From Bacillota bacterium (GTDB taxonomy: Bacteria > Bacillota > Bacilli > Alicyclobacillales > SLC66), in contig JAKADD010000091.1 of NCBI GenBank assembly GCA_021820825.1, forward strand, positions 1-8,641: a DNA stretch of 8,641 bases, given 5' to 3'. Shown here piece after piece: positions 1 to 6,940 of the stretch. Each line of letters opens with the position of its first letter. Positions within the stretch are counted from its first letter, which is position 1. A program made the translations under genes and the position numbers. A model generated the notes under the pieces. That model was not told where the DNA came from. It did not search any database and was given only the letters and a program-made list of their open reading frames with translations.

Positions 1-280
1 TGCTTTTTGTCACCGCTTCGATCAGCAGTTCCTGCGTCATCACTTTGCGCCCACTGTGCACCGTTCGGATCGCCGCTGTCAACTCCTCGATGCGCGCGTC
101 TTTCAGCAGGTAACCCCAGGCGCCCAGCTGAATCGCCCGCTGCAGATAGCCCGCGCGCGCGAATGTCGTGACAACCAGCACTCGACAGCTTGGGGCGAGC
201 GTCTTCAGTTCGCTCACGACTTCCAGACCGCTGAGGCGCGGCATCTCGATATCCACAAGGGCAATGTCAGGGAGCTTGGT
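1..280 (-). pseudogene. DesR/NarL-type response regulator, receiver-domain fragment
   Basis: The minus strand encodes about 92 residues of a receiver domain, including LVDIEMP (phospho-acceptor Asp), VVTTFARAGYLQRAI (conserved Thr) and WGYLLKD (conserved Lys). This pattern is typical of DesR-like NarL-family regulators, which are phosphorylated by a histidine kinase and bind DNA through a C-terminal LuxR-type helix-turn-helix. The C-terminal part lies beyond the left edge. At the other end the similarity stops abruptly around KLPDIAL near 277-283. The roughly 45 residues that should carry the acidic pocket (ADD-type motif) are missing. Upstream the frame continues only into unrelated residues and meets a stop near 347, with no ATG or GTG start. 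I therefore call it an N-terminally deleted remnant. The family assignment is secure. Pseudogene status is inferred, because a frameshift with displaced coding was looked for in this window and not found. Confidence 0.75.
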
Positions 281-315
281 TTGACATACGCCGGTCTGCT
301 CTTTTAAACTATAAT
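281..315 (+). promoter_or_regulatory. possible promoter of the DinB-family gene
   Basis: A perfect TTGACA lies at 281-286 and a perfect TATAAT at 310-315, but they are 23 bases apart, too long for a standard sigma-A promoter. A weaker -10-like TTTAAA at 303-308 gives a 16-base spacer and is the more conventional partner. Either way, transcription would start about 80-95 bases before the ATG at 405. The promoter lies exactly at the break point of the regulator fragment. Confidence 0.4.
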
Positions 316-404
316 TAGAGTCGTTGGCGCTGGCTGGCGGTGTAAGTCAGACTGTTCAGACCGCATTGTGTCAAGAGACGAGATTGCGAAATGGAGCGGG
401 TGCC

Positions 405-887
405 ATGAGTGAAACATCGACTGTTCGGGAACTGCTGCTGGGGGAAATGACGCTGGCCGTACGCACGACAGGCGCGTTGCTGGAGAAGGCAACGCCTGAG
501 CTTTGGAATTATCGGCCACGTGAAGAAATGCGCACAGTGCTGGAACTGGCGAACCATCTGACGCAGATTCCCCTGCTTGACCTCGCCATCCTGCAGGAGC
601 AGCCCCAGGAAGAGATTCAGAGGCTTGAACAGGCGCTGTCAGCATCCGATGCGTCGCATCTGCGCGCCAACATGGAGAATGGGCTGGCCGAGCTTAGCGT
701 CTATATGAATGGTCTTAGTGAATACGACTTTCTGCACAAGGTGAGCACGCCATTTTATATGGAACAGGGGTCCACCCAGGCAAAGTGGCTCGTCGAAATT
801 GTGACGCATACGTTTCATCACCGCGGACAACTGTTCACATATCTGAAAGAATCAGGTGTAGCGATTAATATGTACGACCTGTACTGA
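405..887 (+). CDS. DinB-family putative metal-dependent enzyme
   Basis: This 160-residue protein has the size and layout of the DinB/YfiT-like four-helix-bundle superfamily. The likely metal ligands are His51 (LANHL), His135 and His139 in THTFHHRGQL, which is the family's HxxxHRGQ signature near the C-terminus. Members of this superfamily bind a divalent metal; some are thiol-dependent S-transferases (bacillithiol or mycothiol type), but most have no known substrate, so I assign none. The ATG at 405 is chosen because GGAG at 393-396 lies 8 bases upstream. The longer frame from 324 has no ribosome binding site and an unlikely N-terminus. The protein has no signal peptide or membrane segment and is probably cytoplasmic. 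The gene seems monocistronic, between a possible promoter at 281-315 and a terminator at 922-951. The name reflects the historical DNA-damage-induced family and does not imply DNA polymerase IV. Confidence 0.9.
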   Translation: MSETSTVRELLLGEMTLAVRTTGALLEKATPELWNYRPREEMRTVLELANHLTQIPLLDLAILQEQPQEEIQRLEQALSASDASHLRANMENGLAELSVYMNGLSEYDFLHKVSTPFYMEQGSTQAKWLVEIVTHTFHHRGQLFTYLKESGVAINMYDLY

Positions 888-921
888 TGCGGGATTCACA
901 ACATCCATAATACTAAGACGC

Positions 922-951
922 ACGGCTCGCGATTCTCTGCGAGCCGTTTTT
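922..951 (+). terminator. Rho-independent terminator of the DinB-family gene
   Basis: ACGGCTCGC (922-930) pairs perfectly with GCGAGCCGT (939-947) around an 8-base loop and is followed by a short T run ending at 951. It starts 35 bases after the DinB stop codon. Confidence 0.9.
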
Positions 952-1098
952 GTGCGCGCTGCGAAACCGAATGTCTTTGTCTGCTGTTTCGAGCTCACTT
1001 CACAGCGATCGTGTTTACGATAGCAAATCTTCTTGTCTTGCGTCATCGGGTCAACGTAGAAGAACAGGCGCTTCGCAACTCCCTATGACCGCCGGGAT

Positions 1099-1126
1099 TG
1101 AACATACAGAGGGCGGCATTCGTCTA
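1099..1126 (+). promoter_or_regulatory. candidate ECF-sigma-type promoter upstream of the VTT gene
   Basis: TGAACA at 1099-1104 is followed 16 bases later by CGTCTA at 1121-1126. This resembles Bacillus ECF sigma promoters (TGAAAC, about 16-17 bases, CGTC/CGTA) and would fit an envelope-related gene. The -35 match is imperfect. Transcription would start around 1133, after most of the ribosome binding site of the small ORF at 1140, so this promoter and translation of that ORF are hard to reconcile. No better sigma-A promoter was seen in 960-1130. Confidence 0.22.
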
Positions 1127-1139
1127 AAGGAGATAGGAT

Positions 1140-1163
1140 ATGTGCGCCGGATGTTTTCTGTAG
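1140..1163 (+). CDS. possible 7-codon leader ORF (MCAGCFL)
   Basis: A strong ribosome binding site, AAAGGAGAT at 1126-1134, stands 5 bases before an ATG at 1140. It opens a frame encoding MCAGCFL and stops at TAG 1161-1163, 33 bases before the TTG start of the next gene. The ORF overlaps an inverted repeat, GTGCGCC (1142-1148) against GGCGCAC (1165-1171). Translation of the ORF could therefore change folding near the downstream ribosome binding site at 1181-1186. Two Cys codons in seven are notable. It could instead be a leftover start of an ancestral gene or chance. Expression is unproven. Confidence 0.35.
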   Translation: MCAGCFL

Positions 1164-1171
1164 AGGCGCAC
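1142..1171 (+). repeat. 7-bp inverted repeat over the leader ORF
   Basis: GTGCGCC at 1142-1148 and GGCGCAC at 1165-1171 are perfect inverted copies separated by 16 bases. In RNA they would form a hairpin ending 9 bases before the GGAGGT that serves the VTT gene. No T run follows, so it is not a standard terminator. Confidence 0.5.
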
Positions 1172-1196
1172 GGAGCAGGCGGAGGTCACAGGGAAT

Positions 1197-1865
1197 TTGC
1201 GAATAGGCATGGAGACTTGGCGGATGATCAGGACACGCATTGGCAAGGGGCGTGCCACAATCTTTGTCGCAGCGACGCTGCTCTCGGTTGCGGTCTTCTT
1301 TTATCTGGATCAGCACAATCATCTGTCTGTAATCATCCATAGTTGGGGAACACTTGGCGTCATTGCCGCAATTCTCCTGATGGGGCTAGTCTGCATGACA
1401 CCGATGCCTTCCGAGGGATTGCTGCTTATCCTTCTGAAAATCTATGGGCTGTGGTTCGGTTTGCTGTACGCGTGGCTTGGATCAAATGTGAGCGCGATCG
1501 CCATCTTTGCGATCGCTCGTTACATCGGCCGCCCGCTTCTGGAGACTGTGATCAACCCCACAAAACTGCGTCAAGTGGAGAAATTTGTTTCTCGCAAAGG
1601 AACGATTGGGTTGCTGATGGCGCGCTTATTGCCAGTGCCTGCGATGCTGGTGAACTATGTGGCTGGAGTCCTTCCGGGCATTCCGTTTGCCGCGTATCTG
1701 TGGACGGCGGCGGCGGCGATTGTGCCGTATTATGCATCGACGGCGTTATTGTATGAGGGCGTCATGGGGGGTGCGCTGTCCTGGCTGTTCACGGGCATAG
1801 CGGTTGTTGCCGTCCTGATGACGGGAGGATTGCTGTTCAATTACCGGTATGCCCGCCGACAGTAA
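1197..1865 (+). CDS. TVP38/TMEM64-family (VTT-domain) membrane protein
   Basis: This 222-residue integral membrane protein belongs to the VTT/SNARE-associated superfamily that also contains DedA. Hydrophobic stretches lie at about residues 20-37, 50-68, 73-108, 148-182 and 194-215. Two family landmarks are visible: the helical segment GLWFGLLYAWLGSNVSAIAIFAIARYIGR (about 84-112) and the re-entrant region MARLLPVPAMLVNYVAGVLPG (about 141-161) with its Arg, Pro and Gly residues. Relatives support membrane homeostasis, and some DedA proteins flip polyprenyl-phosphate or phospholipid; the exact substrate cannot be read here. The TTG at 1197 is chosen because GGAGGT at 1181-1186 is 10 bases upstream, whereas the in-frame ATG at 1209 has no usable site. 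htrA begins 101 bases downstream with no terminator between, so co-transcription is possible. Confidence 0.85.
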   Translation: MRIGMETWRMIRTRIGKGRATIFVAATLLSVAVFFYLDQHNHLSVIIHSWGTLGVIAAILLMGLVCMTPMPSEGLLLILLKIYGLWFGLLYAWLGSNVSAIAIFAIARYIGRPLLETVINPTKLRQVEKFVSRKGTIGLLMARLLPVPAMLVNYVAGVLPGIPFAAYLWTAAAAIVPYYASTALLYEGVMGGALSWLFTGIAVVAVLMTGGLLFNYRYARRQ

Positions 1866-1966
1866 TTTGATGTGAGGCAGGATTGTGAGTGTTTGGCCGC
1901 TTTCGTGTGTTCGATCCAGGGGATGTGTATACTGGAGATATAAATAGTGTTACAGGGGGGAGCGCA

Positions 1967-3244
1967 GTGGCAGACGAATCGGATCGCATACCGGAACAGC
2001 AAGTATCAGGAAAACGGCGGCGCCACTACGCAGGATCTTCTCTGATTGTGTTTGCTTCAGTAGCTATCGTGTCCGCTGTGGTGGGTTCGGGTTTGACGCT
2101 CGCTTTCCTGCGGGCTCTGGTGAACGGCGGCTACCTGTCATTGCCGATGTCCAGCGTGAACAGCGGTTCAGGTCCATACATAGCAGGCGCGGTCAAATCA
2201 ACGACGCTAAAAAAAGGAACGGTCATTTCGACCGTGACAGTAAGCGATCCGATCGTTACGGCAGTCAAGAAGGCGACTCCGTCTGTTGTTGGCGTTATCA
2301 ATCTGCAGGATCGGCCGAATGCCAGCATACCGGGTCCAAACCTGCAACAGGTCGCGGTTGGCTCCGGAGTGATCTTCAGTACTCGTGGTTATATCGTAAC
2401 AAATAACCACGTGGTGGCAGGCGCCAACAAGGTGGAAGTGGTGATCAATCAGCGCCAGCATGTGTATGCGCGCGTGGTGGGAACTGATCCGTACACCGAT
2501 CTGGCTGTTCTGAAGGTGCCGGCTTCCGATATCAAACCGAGCAATGTGTCTGAGTTTGGCAACTCTTCGGCGCTTCATGCAGGGCAACCAGCGATTGCGA
2601 TCGGCAATCCCGCCGGCTTTGCCTTTGCGGACTCTGTGACAGTCGGCGTCATCAGCGCCACACAGCGTACAATGCCCGTGCAAAACGTGGCGAACGGGCA
2701 GACACTCGGACAGGAAACGGTGCTGCAGACCAGTGCGGCCATCAACCCAGGAAACAGCGGTGGACCGCTTCTGAACTTGCAGGGCCAGGTCATCGGGATC
2801 AATAGCAGCAAGATCGTCGCCACGGGTTTTTCGGGCATGGGATTCGCCATTCCAAGCAATGAAGTGAAGCTTATCGCCGATGAACTGGTGGCAACGGGAC
2901 ACGCCTTTCACGCAGCCATAGGAATCGAGGGAGCATCGCTTGCCGCCCTGCCAAAATCGCTGCGACCGCATGTTCCCGTGCATTCGGGCGTATGGGTCGA
3001 CCAGCTTGACAGCGCGTACGCCAAGACGGCGGGTCTCCAGCACGGCGATGTGATCGTCGCTGTCGACGGGGTTAAGGTGACAGGCGTTTCGGATCTGCAA
3101 ATAATACTCATGAGATATCGTCCAGGGCAGACTGTCACGATCACATTCTACCGTGGTATGAAGAAATCGACGGCCCACCTGCAACTGTCAAATCTGCCGA
3201 CGCTTCATCTGCCGCCAAACGCGGGTGGCAGAGTCGTCGGGTAG
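1967..3244 (+). CDS. htrA: HtrA/DegP-family membrane-anchored serine protease with PDZ domain
   Basis: This 425-residue protein has a short charged cytoplasmic N-terminus, one membrane anchor at about residues 24-49, an extracytoplasmic linker, a trypsin-like protease domain (about 105-300) and a PDZ domain (about 315-410). The catalytic triad is His148 in TNNHVV, Asp178 in YTDLAV and Ser264 in NPGNSGGP, so it should be active. HtrA proteases degrade or refold misfolded secreted proteins at the outer face of the membrane, and the PDZ domain senses substrates. The GTG at 1967 is preferred: a GGGGGGAG run (1955-1962) precedes it and the protein then begins with a typical acidic/basic tail before the anchor. 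The upstream GTG at 1889 would add 26 atypical residues without a good site. A TATACT at 1928-1933 could be a -10 for an internal promoter, but I see no matching -35. An IS element lies 25 bases beyond the stop. Confidence 0.95.
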   Translation: MADESDRIPEQQVSGKRRRHYAGSSLIVFASVAIVSAVVGSGLTLAFLRALVNGGYLSLPMSSVNSGSGPYIAGAVKSTTLKKGTVISTVTVSDPIVTAVKKATPSVVGVINLQDRPNASIPGPNLQQVAVGSGVIFSTRGYIVTNNHVVAGANKVEVVINQRQHVYARVVGTDPYTDLAVLKVPASDIKPSNVSEFGNSSALHAGQPAIAIGNPAGFAFADSVTVGVISATQRTMPVQNVANGQTLGQETVLQTSAAINPGNSGGPLLNLQGQVIGINSSKIVATGFSGMGFAIPSNEVKLIADELVATGHAFHAAIGIEGASLAALPKSLRPHVPVHSGVWVDQLDSAYAKTAGLQHGDVIVAVDGVKVTGVSDLQIILMRYRPGQTVTITFYRGMKKSTAHLQLSNLPTLHLPPNAGGRVVG

Positions 3245-3269
3245 CGGTTCGGCAAAACTCACTATGGTA

Positions 3270-3450
3270 TTGACACTCCCCACGGCTGAAGCCGGGGGAT
3301 TCTTGAGAGAAACTATATCAGCTTTACTTTCAAAGGGTTAGCCAAAAGCCCATTAGCCACTCGCTCGAAATCGAGTCTATGGTTACTTTTACGCAAGATG
3401 TTCGCCGCTCCATTGCAGTCAGCATTCATCTTCGTGCCTGTCGAAGAACG
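3270..3450 (-). ncRNA. predicted omega/reRNA scaffold of the first IS element
   Basis: TnpB nucleases are guided by an RNA made from the 3' end of tnpB plus the right end, followed by a guide from the flanking DNA. By that rule, the scaffold would cover roughly the last 100-150 bases of this tnpB and end at the TCAA at 3273-3270. The adjacent guide would begin TACCATAGTGAGTTTT (minus strand, 3269-3254). The 5' boundary is a guess. This is family knowledge applied to position; no expression signal is seen. Confidence 0.4.
3278..3298 (-). repeat. right-end hairpin of the first IS element
   Basis: The subterminal imperfect palindrome reads on the plus strand as a C run, ACGGC, TGAA loop, GCCG and a G run, with one A/G mismatch. 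It lies 4 bases inside the GTCAA end and 14 bases after the tnpB stop. This is the typical right-end fold recognised by Y1 transposases and also forms the 3' end of the tnpB-associated RNA. Confidence 0.8.
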
Positions 3451-4561
3451 ATACAGTCCACGATTTACCCGCTTTCCGCTGAAAGGAAGGTGTTGCGGAT
3501 TGTCAACGTTGTAGGTCGGGATGTCGTCCAAGTCAAGGAAACTCGCTTTTGAAGTGTAGGATTCCTCTTGTTCCACGTAGAGAATCCCGTATCGTTCGCA
3601 TAGTGATTCGATCTTGCGGCGAAGCGACCAATGCGGAATCTGCACAAAGTTTTGGTTGTTGCGCCTTCCGATGTTGATATCTTTCTTCCATCCGGGATTG
3701 ACGCCGACAACAATCTTGCCGATTCCGTAATCCAGACAGTGGTTGACGATACGACGAGCCGCTTTGTTGAGATAGTCACGAACGTAGTGATTGCGGTTCA
3801 TCGTCAAACGAGCTTGCTGTTCCGTGGTTCCTTTGATCTTCTGCAAGTCTTTGATGCTTTGAAGTTTCGCGTTTCGCTTGTTGTACCAATGGTTTATGCT
3901 TTTGAGTGGCTTCCCGTCGAGTAAAAACGACGCCCCATTGGTGTCAATGCACGAAGCGAGATTGTCCAAACCGAAGTCAATGGCGAGTGCAGAATCGGGA
4001 TTGACTGCTTGCGACTCTTCTTCCTGGATGTACACATACTCGATCTCGAAAAAAGCGAGCGTTGTACCTCGGGTGAATCCGCACTTCCTTAATTGTTTTA
4101 CCGCTCAATCGTTCCGGGAACGGAATCTTGATGTCGCCGTGTTCGCGTTTGAAAGCAAGCGACATGGGAACAAATGCGAATCCGTCCTTGACGCGTAAGC
4201 GCGGAATAATCAACGGAAAATATCCATCTTTGGGCAGATACTTTGGCAACTGCACATCGTGGAATCGGTATTCGTTGCCGTGAGCTTTCTTCATCAACCC
4301 GAAGAAGGAACGAAACGAACGATCCACCACCTTCAACGTCTGCTGTGCGACATCGGTATTGAGCAGTTGGTAATTCTCGTTCTCCTTCGAGTGGTGGTAA
4401 TTAGACTCGTAGCGGAGAAACTTTCGCTCTTGCATGTAATACTGCCGGACATTGTACAGAGCTACATTGTACAAATTCTTTGATAGGCGACACAAAAGGC
4501 GAAGAGCGGCGTATTCCTTCTTGCTCAAACCGCGAATCTGATTCTTCTGCGTCGCATACAT
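3313..4561 (-). pseudogene. tnpB: TnpB (IS605 OrfB) RNA-guided nuclease, frameshifted
   Basis: Two overlapping minus-strand frames together make one TnpB of about 415 residues. The first starts at ATG 4561 behind AAAGGATG and reads normally to Phe170-Phe171; the second continues from about 4050 to the TAG at 3313. The break is a run of six T on the coding strand (4054-4049). Five T would give the continuous reading ...HPRYNARFFEIEYVYIQEEES. RuvC motif I is visible as LAIDFGLDNLAS. The segment VVGVNPGWKKD, then NNQNFVQIPHWSLRRKIE and EESYTSKASFLD, and finally NADCNGAANILRK, identify the clade that lacks the CxxC zinc finger. In the usual RuvC-II position the Glu is absent (VVGVN), and the Glu pair before SYTSKASF may substitute. 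It is inactive as a simple reading frame unless slippage restores it or the extra base is a sequencing error. Confidence 0.9.
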
Positions 4562-4573
4562 TACACCACATCC

Positions 4574-4602
4574 TTTCGCTATCAGCATGCCATATAGCGA
4601 AA
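4574..4602 (-). promoter_or_regulatory. hairpin overlapping the tnpB ribosome binding site
   Basis: On the minus strand TTTCGCTAT and ATAGCGAAA form a perfect 9-bp stem with an 11-base loop. The closing arm runs straight into AAAGGATG, the only plausible ribosome binding site for ATG 4561. Folding would hide part of that site and limit TnpB synthesis. The structure is certain as sequence; the repressive role is inferred, by analogy with ribosome-binding-site sequestration of tnpA in IS200. Confidence 0.6.
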
Positions 4603-4620
4603 TAAAAAGAAAGGAGAGAA

Positions 4621-4666
4621 GGCGCGTTTCCTCCCCATAGCTAAAGTAAGGGGTATCCACCGCGCC
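4621..4666 (-). repeat. left-end nested hairpin of the first IS element
   Basis: An outer inverted pair GGCGCG (4621-4626) and CGCGCC (4661-4666) encloses an inner pair CCCC (4633-4636) and GGGG (4650-4653). This lies about 60-105 bases upstream of the tnpB start, where IS200/IS605 elements carry their left-end fold. The host junction cannot be fixed without an empty-site sequence. Confidence 0.6.
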
Positions 4667-4754
4667 GAAATTCGATTATGATGGAAGGAGTTGTAACGTT
4701 ATTTCATTATACGAAAACGTCAAGTGGGTACAGGGCGTTGATTGAGAGGGAATT

Positions 4755-6839
4755 ATGGAAGTACTGCCATCTCCCGATAGAGAGCATCTGCTCCAATGGC
4801 TGGATTATGCCAACGACCCCATCTTCATCTTTGGATTGGCCGGGGATGGGTCGCCTGCGTCTTACATAGGTGTCAATACGGCCGCGACTGAACTGCTGGG
4901 GTACACCAAGGAAGAGTTTTTGACCATGCACCCTACTGATCTAACGCCCAGGCATCGACGAAGTCACTTAATGTGGGCGATGCGGCGAATTGTGACGGAA
5001 GGTCAGGTGACGTATGAAGGTGGCTACAACACATCTTCCGGCGTCGAGATTCCGTTTGAGTACAACGCCAGATTCGTCGAGCTGGGCGGCAAGGGCGCTG
5101 TACTGTCTATCGCGCGGGATATCTCCGCACGCAAGCGGGCCGAAGAGGAACTGCGTGAAAGTGAAGCCCGTTACCGAGTTCTTGTTGAGTTGTTGCCCGA
5201 CATGGTTGTAGTTTTGCACGATGGCCTGATTGAGTTTGTCAATCAGGCAGGTCAGACTCTGATCGGCGCACCGAGTGTTAGCGATCTGCTTGGACAGCCA
5301 ATCAGTCGCTTCGTCCGTTCCGGTTGGCAGGAATCGGGCACGTCGCCGCTGCGTCACGCGGGCCAGGTTGGCAACACGTTAGCGCCTGCGGAATATACGC
5401 TCGTGCGCTTCGACGCCTCGCAGATGGACGTGGAAGTTCAGTCGACGGGCATCATGTACGGCGGAAAACCGGCGCAACTGATCATCATCCGGGACATGAC
5501 CGAACGCCGGCGCGTGCAGAAGGTTATCCATCACATGGCGTATTACGACCACCTCACGGAACTGCCCAACCGCCGCCTGTTTCATGAGCGCCTTGAACAG
5601 GCTGTCCAGAACGCCGACAGCGCCGGGGGGGAACTCGCGGTGCTGTTTCTTGACCTGGATCGGTTCAAGATTCTCAATGATGCGCTGGGACATAACGTGG
5701 GAGATCTCCTGCTGAAAGAAGCCGGGCAAAGACTACAGGCCTGCGTTCCGGCCAAGGCGCTCGCAGCCCGTCTTGGCGGCGATGAGTTTACGGTGCTGAT
5801 CCCTGACATTCAGTCTCGCGAGGATGCCGTAGACAGCGCGCGGAGTATCGTCGCGGAGATTTCCCGGCGACCGTTTGTCATTGACAGCTATGAGCTGTTT
5901 GTCACGACCAGTGTCGGCATCAGCTACTTTGCCGAAGAATGCCAGACGGTCGCCGATCTGATGCGCTATGCCGACACCGCGATGTACCGCGCCAAGTCAC
6001 AGGGCGGCAATTGCTTTCAGTGCTATCATGAGACGATGCTGCTTGAAGATACGACACTCTCTCACATCTTCCAGGAACACGAATTACACAAGGCGCTCGA
6101 CACAGAGGGCTTGTATCTTGTCTATCAGCCCAAAGTGAGCGCACGCTCCGGTCGCATCGTTGGAGTGGAAACGCTGCTGCGCTGGAGCCACAGTACGATG
6201 GGTGACATTCCGCCTTCCGATTTTATTCCCCTTGCCGAGAAGACAGGGCTTATCCGCCCGATCGGACAATACGTGATACGCGAAGTGTGCGCCCAACTCA
6301 GGCGCTGGGAAGAGATCGGTCGCGCGCCGTTGCCGATCAGCGTGAATCTGTCCGTGCGCCAGTTTCAGGACAATGATCTAGTGGATATGGTCGCGGCGAT
6401 TGTCCAGGAAGCAGGCATCGATCCGCGCTGGATTGAGTTTGAGATCACGGAAACGTTGTTGATGGAAAATACGGAAGTTGCCATGAAGTCTCTCCAAGCT
6501 CTTCATCGTCTCGGCATGCGCATTTCCATCGATGATTTTGGCACCGGTTTCTCCTCGTTCAGCTATCTCAATCAGTTTCCCATCGACACGCTTAAAATCG
6601 ACCAGACGTTTATCGCCAATCTCAAAAACGGCAGGCGCGCGAAAAGCATCCTCCTCGCCATGTTGCGCCTTGGGCAGAGTCTCGGGATGAAGGTGATTGC
6701 CGAGGGTGTGGAAACGGCCGAACAGGTGGCGTTTTTGCAGCGCCACGGATGCACCGAACTGCAGGGGTATTATTTTTATCGACCACTGAAAGTGGAGGAC
6801 CTGGAGACGGCGCTCGATCAGATGAACGAAATGGTGTGA
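4755..6839 (+). CDS. PAS-PAS-GGDEF-EAL cyclic di-GMP turnover protein
   Basis: This 694-residue soluble protein has two PAS sensor domains (about residues 12-127 and 137-252), joined by the charged helix SARKRAEEELRESEARYR, then a GGDEF domain (about 258-420) and an EAL domain (about 435-690). The diguanylate cyclase signature is intact: LDLDRFK around 299-305 and GGDEF at 341-345. The inhibitory RxxD site that should lie just before GGDEF is absent (the positions read PAKA), so product inhibition through that site is unlikely. The phosphodiesterase domain keeps ETLLR (472-476, a conservative variant of EALLR), DDFGTG with Asp593-Asp594, KIDQTF and EGVET (Glu650), so both activities look possible. 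No membrane segment is present; the PAS domains presumably read a cytoplasmic signal. ATG 4755 follows GAGAGGG at 4744-4750. No clear promoter was identified between the IS left end and this start. Confidence 0.95.
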   Translation: MEVLPSPDREHLLQWLDYANDPIFIFGLAGDGSPASYIGVNTAATELLGYTKEEFLTMHPTDLTPRHRRSHLMWAMRRIVTEGQVTYEGGYNTSSGVEIPFEYNARFVELGGKGAVLSIARDISARKRAEEELRESEARYRVLVELLPDMVVVLHDGLIEFVNQAGQTLIGAPSVSDLLGQPISRFVRSGWQESGTSPLRHAGQVGNTLAPAEYTLVRFDASQMDVEVQSTGIMYGGKPAQLIIIRDMTERRRVQKVIHHMAYYDHLTELPNRRLFHERLEQAVQNADSAGGELAVLFLDLDRFKILNDALGHNVGDLLLKEAGQRLQACVPAKALAARLGGDEFTVLIPDIQSREDAVDSARSIVAEISRRPFVIDSYELFVTTSVGISYFAEECQTVADLMRYADTAMYRAKSQGGNCFQCYHETMLLEDTTLSHIFQEHELHKALDTEGLYLVYQPKVSARSGRIVGVETLLRWSHSTMGDIPPSDFIPLAEKTGLIRPIGQYVIREVCAQLRRWEEIGRAPLPISVNLSVRQFQDNDLVDMVAAIVQEAGIDPRWIEFEITETLLMENTEVAMKSLQALHRLGMRISIDDFGTGFSSFSYLNQFPIDTLKIDQTFIANLKNGRRAKSILLAMLRLGQSLGMKVIAEGVETAEQVAFLQRHGCTELQGYYFYRPLKVEDLETALDQMNEMV

Positions 6840-6940
6840 CAAGAATGGGCTCTTGGCGGAATGCTTTGCGGGCCAATGCCTGCTGCCGTTCGCAATCTGT
6901 CTGCGTATGATAAGACAGGTAGCGAAAGGAGGTTGTGCAA

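Larger units (their letters stand above)
3270..4675 (-). mobile_element. IS200/IS605-type tnpB-only insertion sequence
   Basis: This element carries one tnpB on the minus strand and no tnpA, as in IS1341-like members that depend on a transposase elsewhere. The right end is marked by a hairpin (3278-3298) followed on the minus strand by GTCAA ending at 3270. This resembles the TCAA right cleavage site of IS608-type elements. The left end contains a nested hairpin (4621-4666) upstream of tnpB. Elements of this family move as single strands, make no target duplication and lack terminal inverted repeats, so the left boundary near 4666-4680 is only approximate. It sits between htrA and the GGDEF-EAL gene and disrupts neither coding region. 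Confidence 0.85.

Noticed and set aside
56..307. An 83-codon plus-strand frame at the left edge
   Set aside because: It is antisense to clear receiver-domain coding on the minus strand and encodes nothing recognisable.
950..1342. A 130-codon plus-strand frame before the VTT gene
   Set aside because: Its start overlaps the DinB terminator, the second half overlaps the VTT gene in another frame, and it has no ribosome binding site.
2207..3184. A 325-codon open frame on the minus strand
   Set aside because: It lies wholly antisense to the catalytic and PDZ parts of htrA, has a low-complexity His/Arg/Cys-rich composition and no ribosome binding site; it is a shadow of the real gene.
4692..4721. 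TGTAAC ... CGTC as an ECF promoter of the GGDEF-EAL gene
   Set aside because: The spacer is 20 bases, too long for the usual 16-17.
4678..4869. A 63-codon plus-strand frame overlapping the start of the GGDEF-EAL gene
   Set aside because: It overlaps the start of the PAS domain in another frame and has no useful ribosome binding site.
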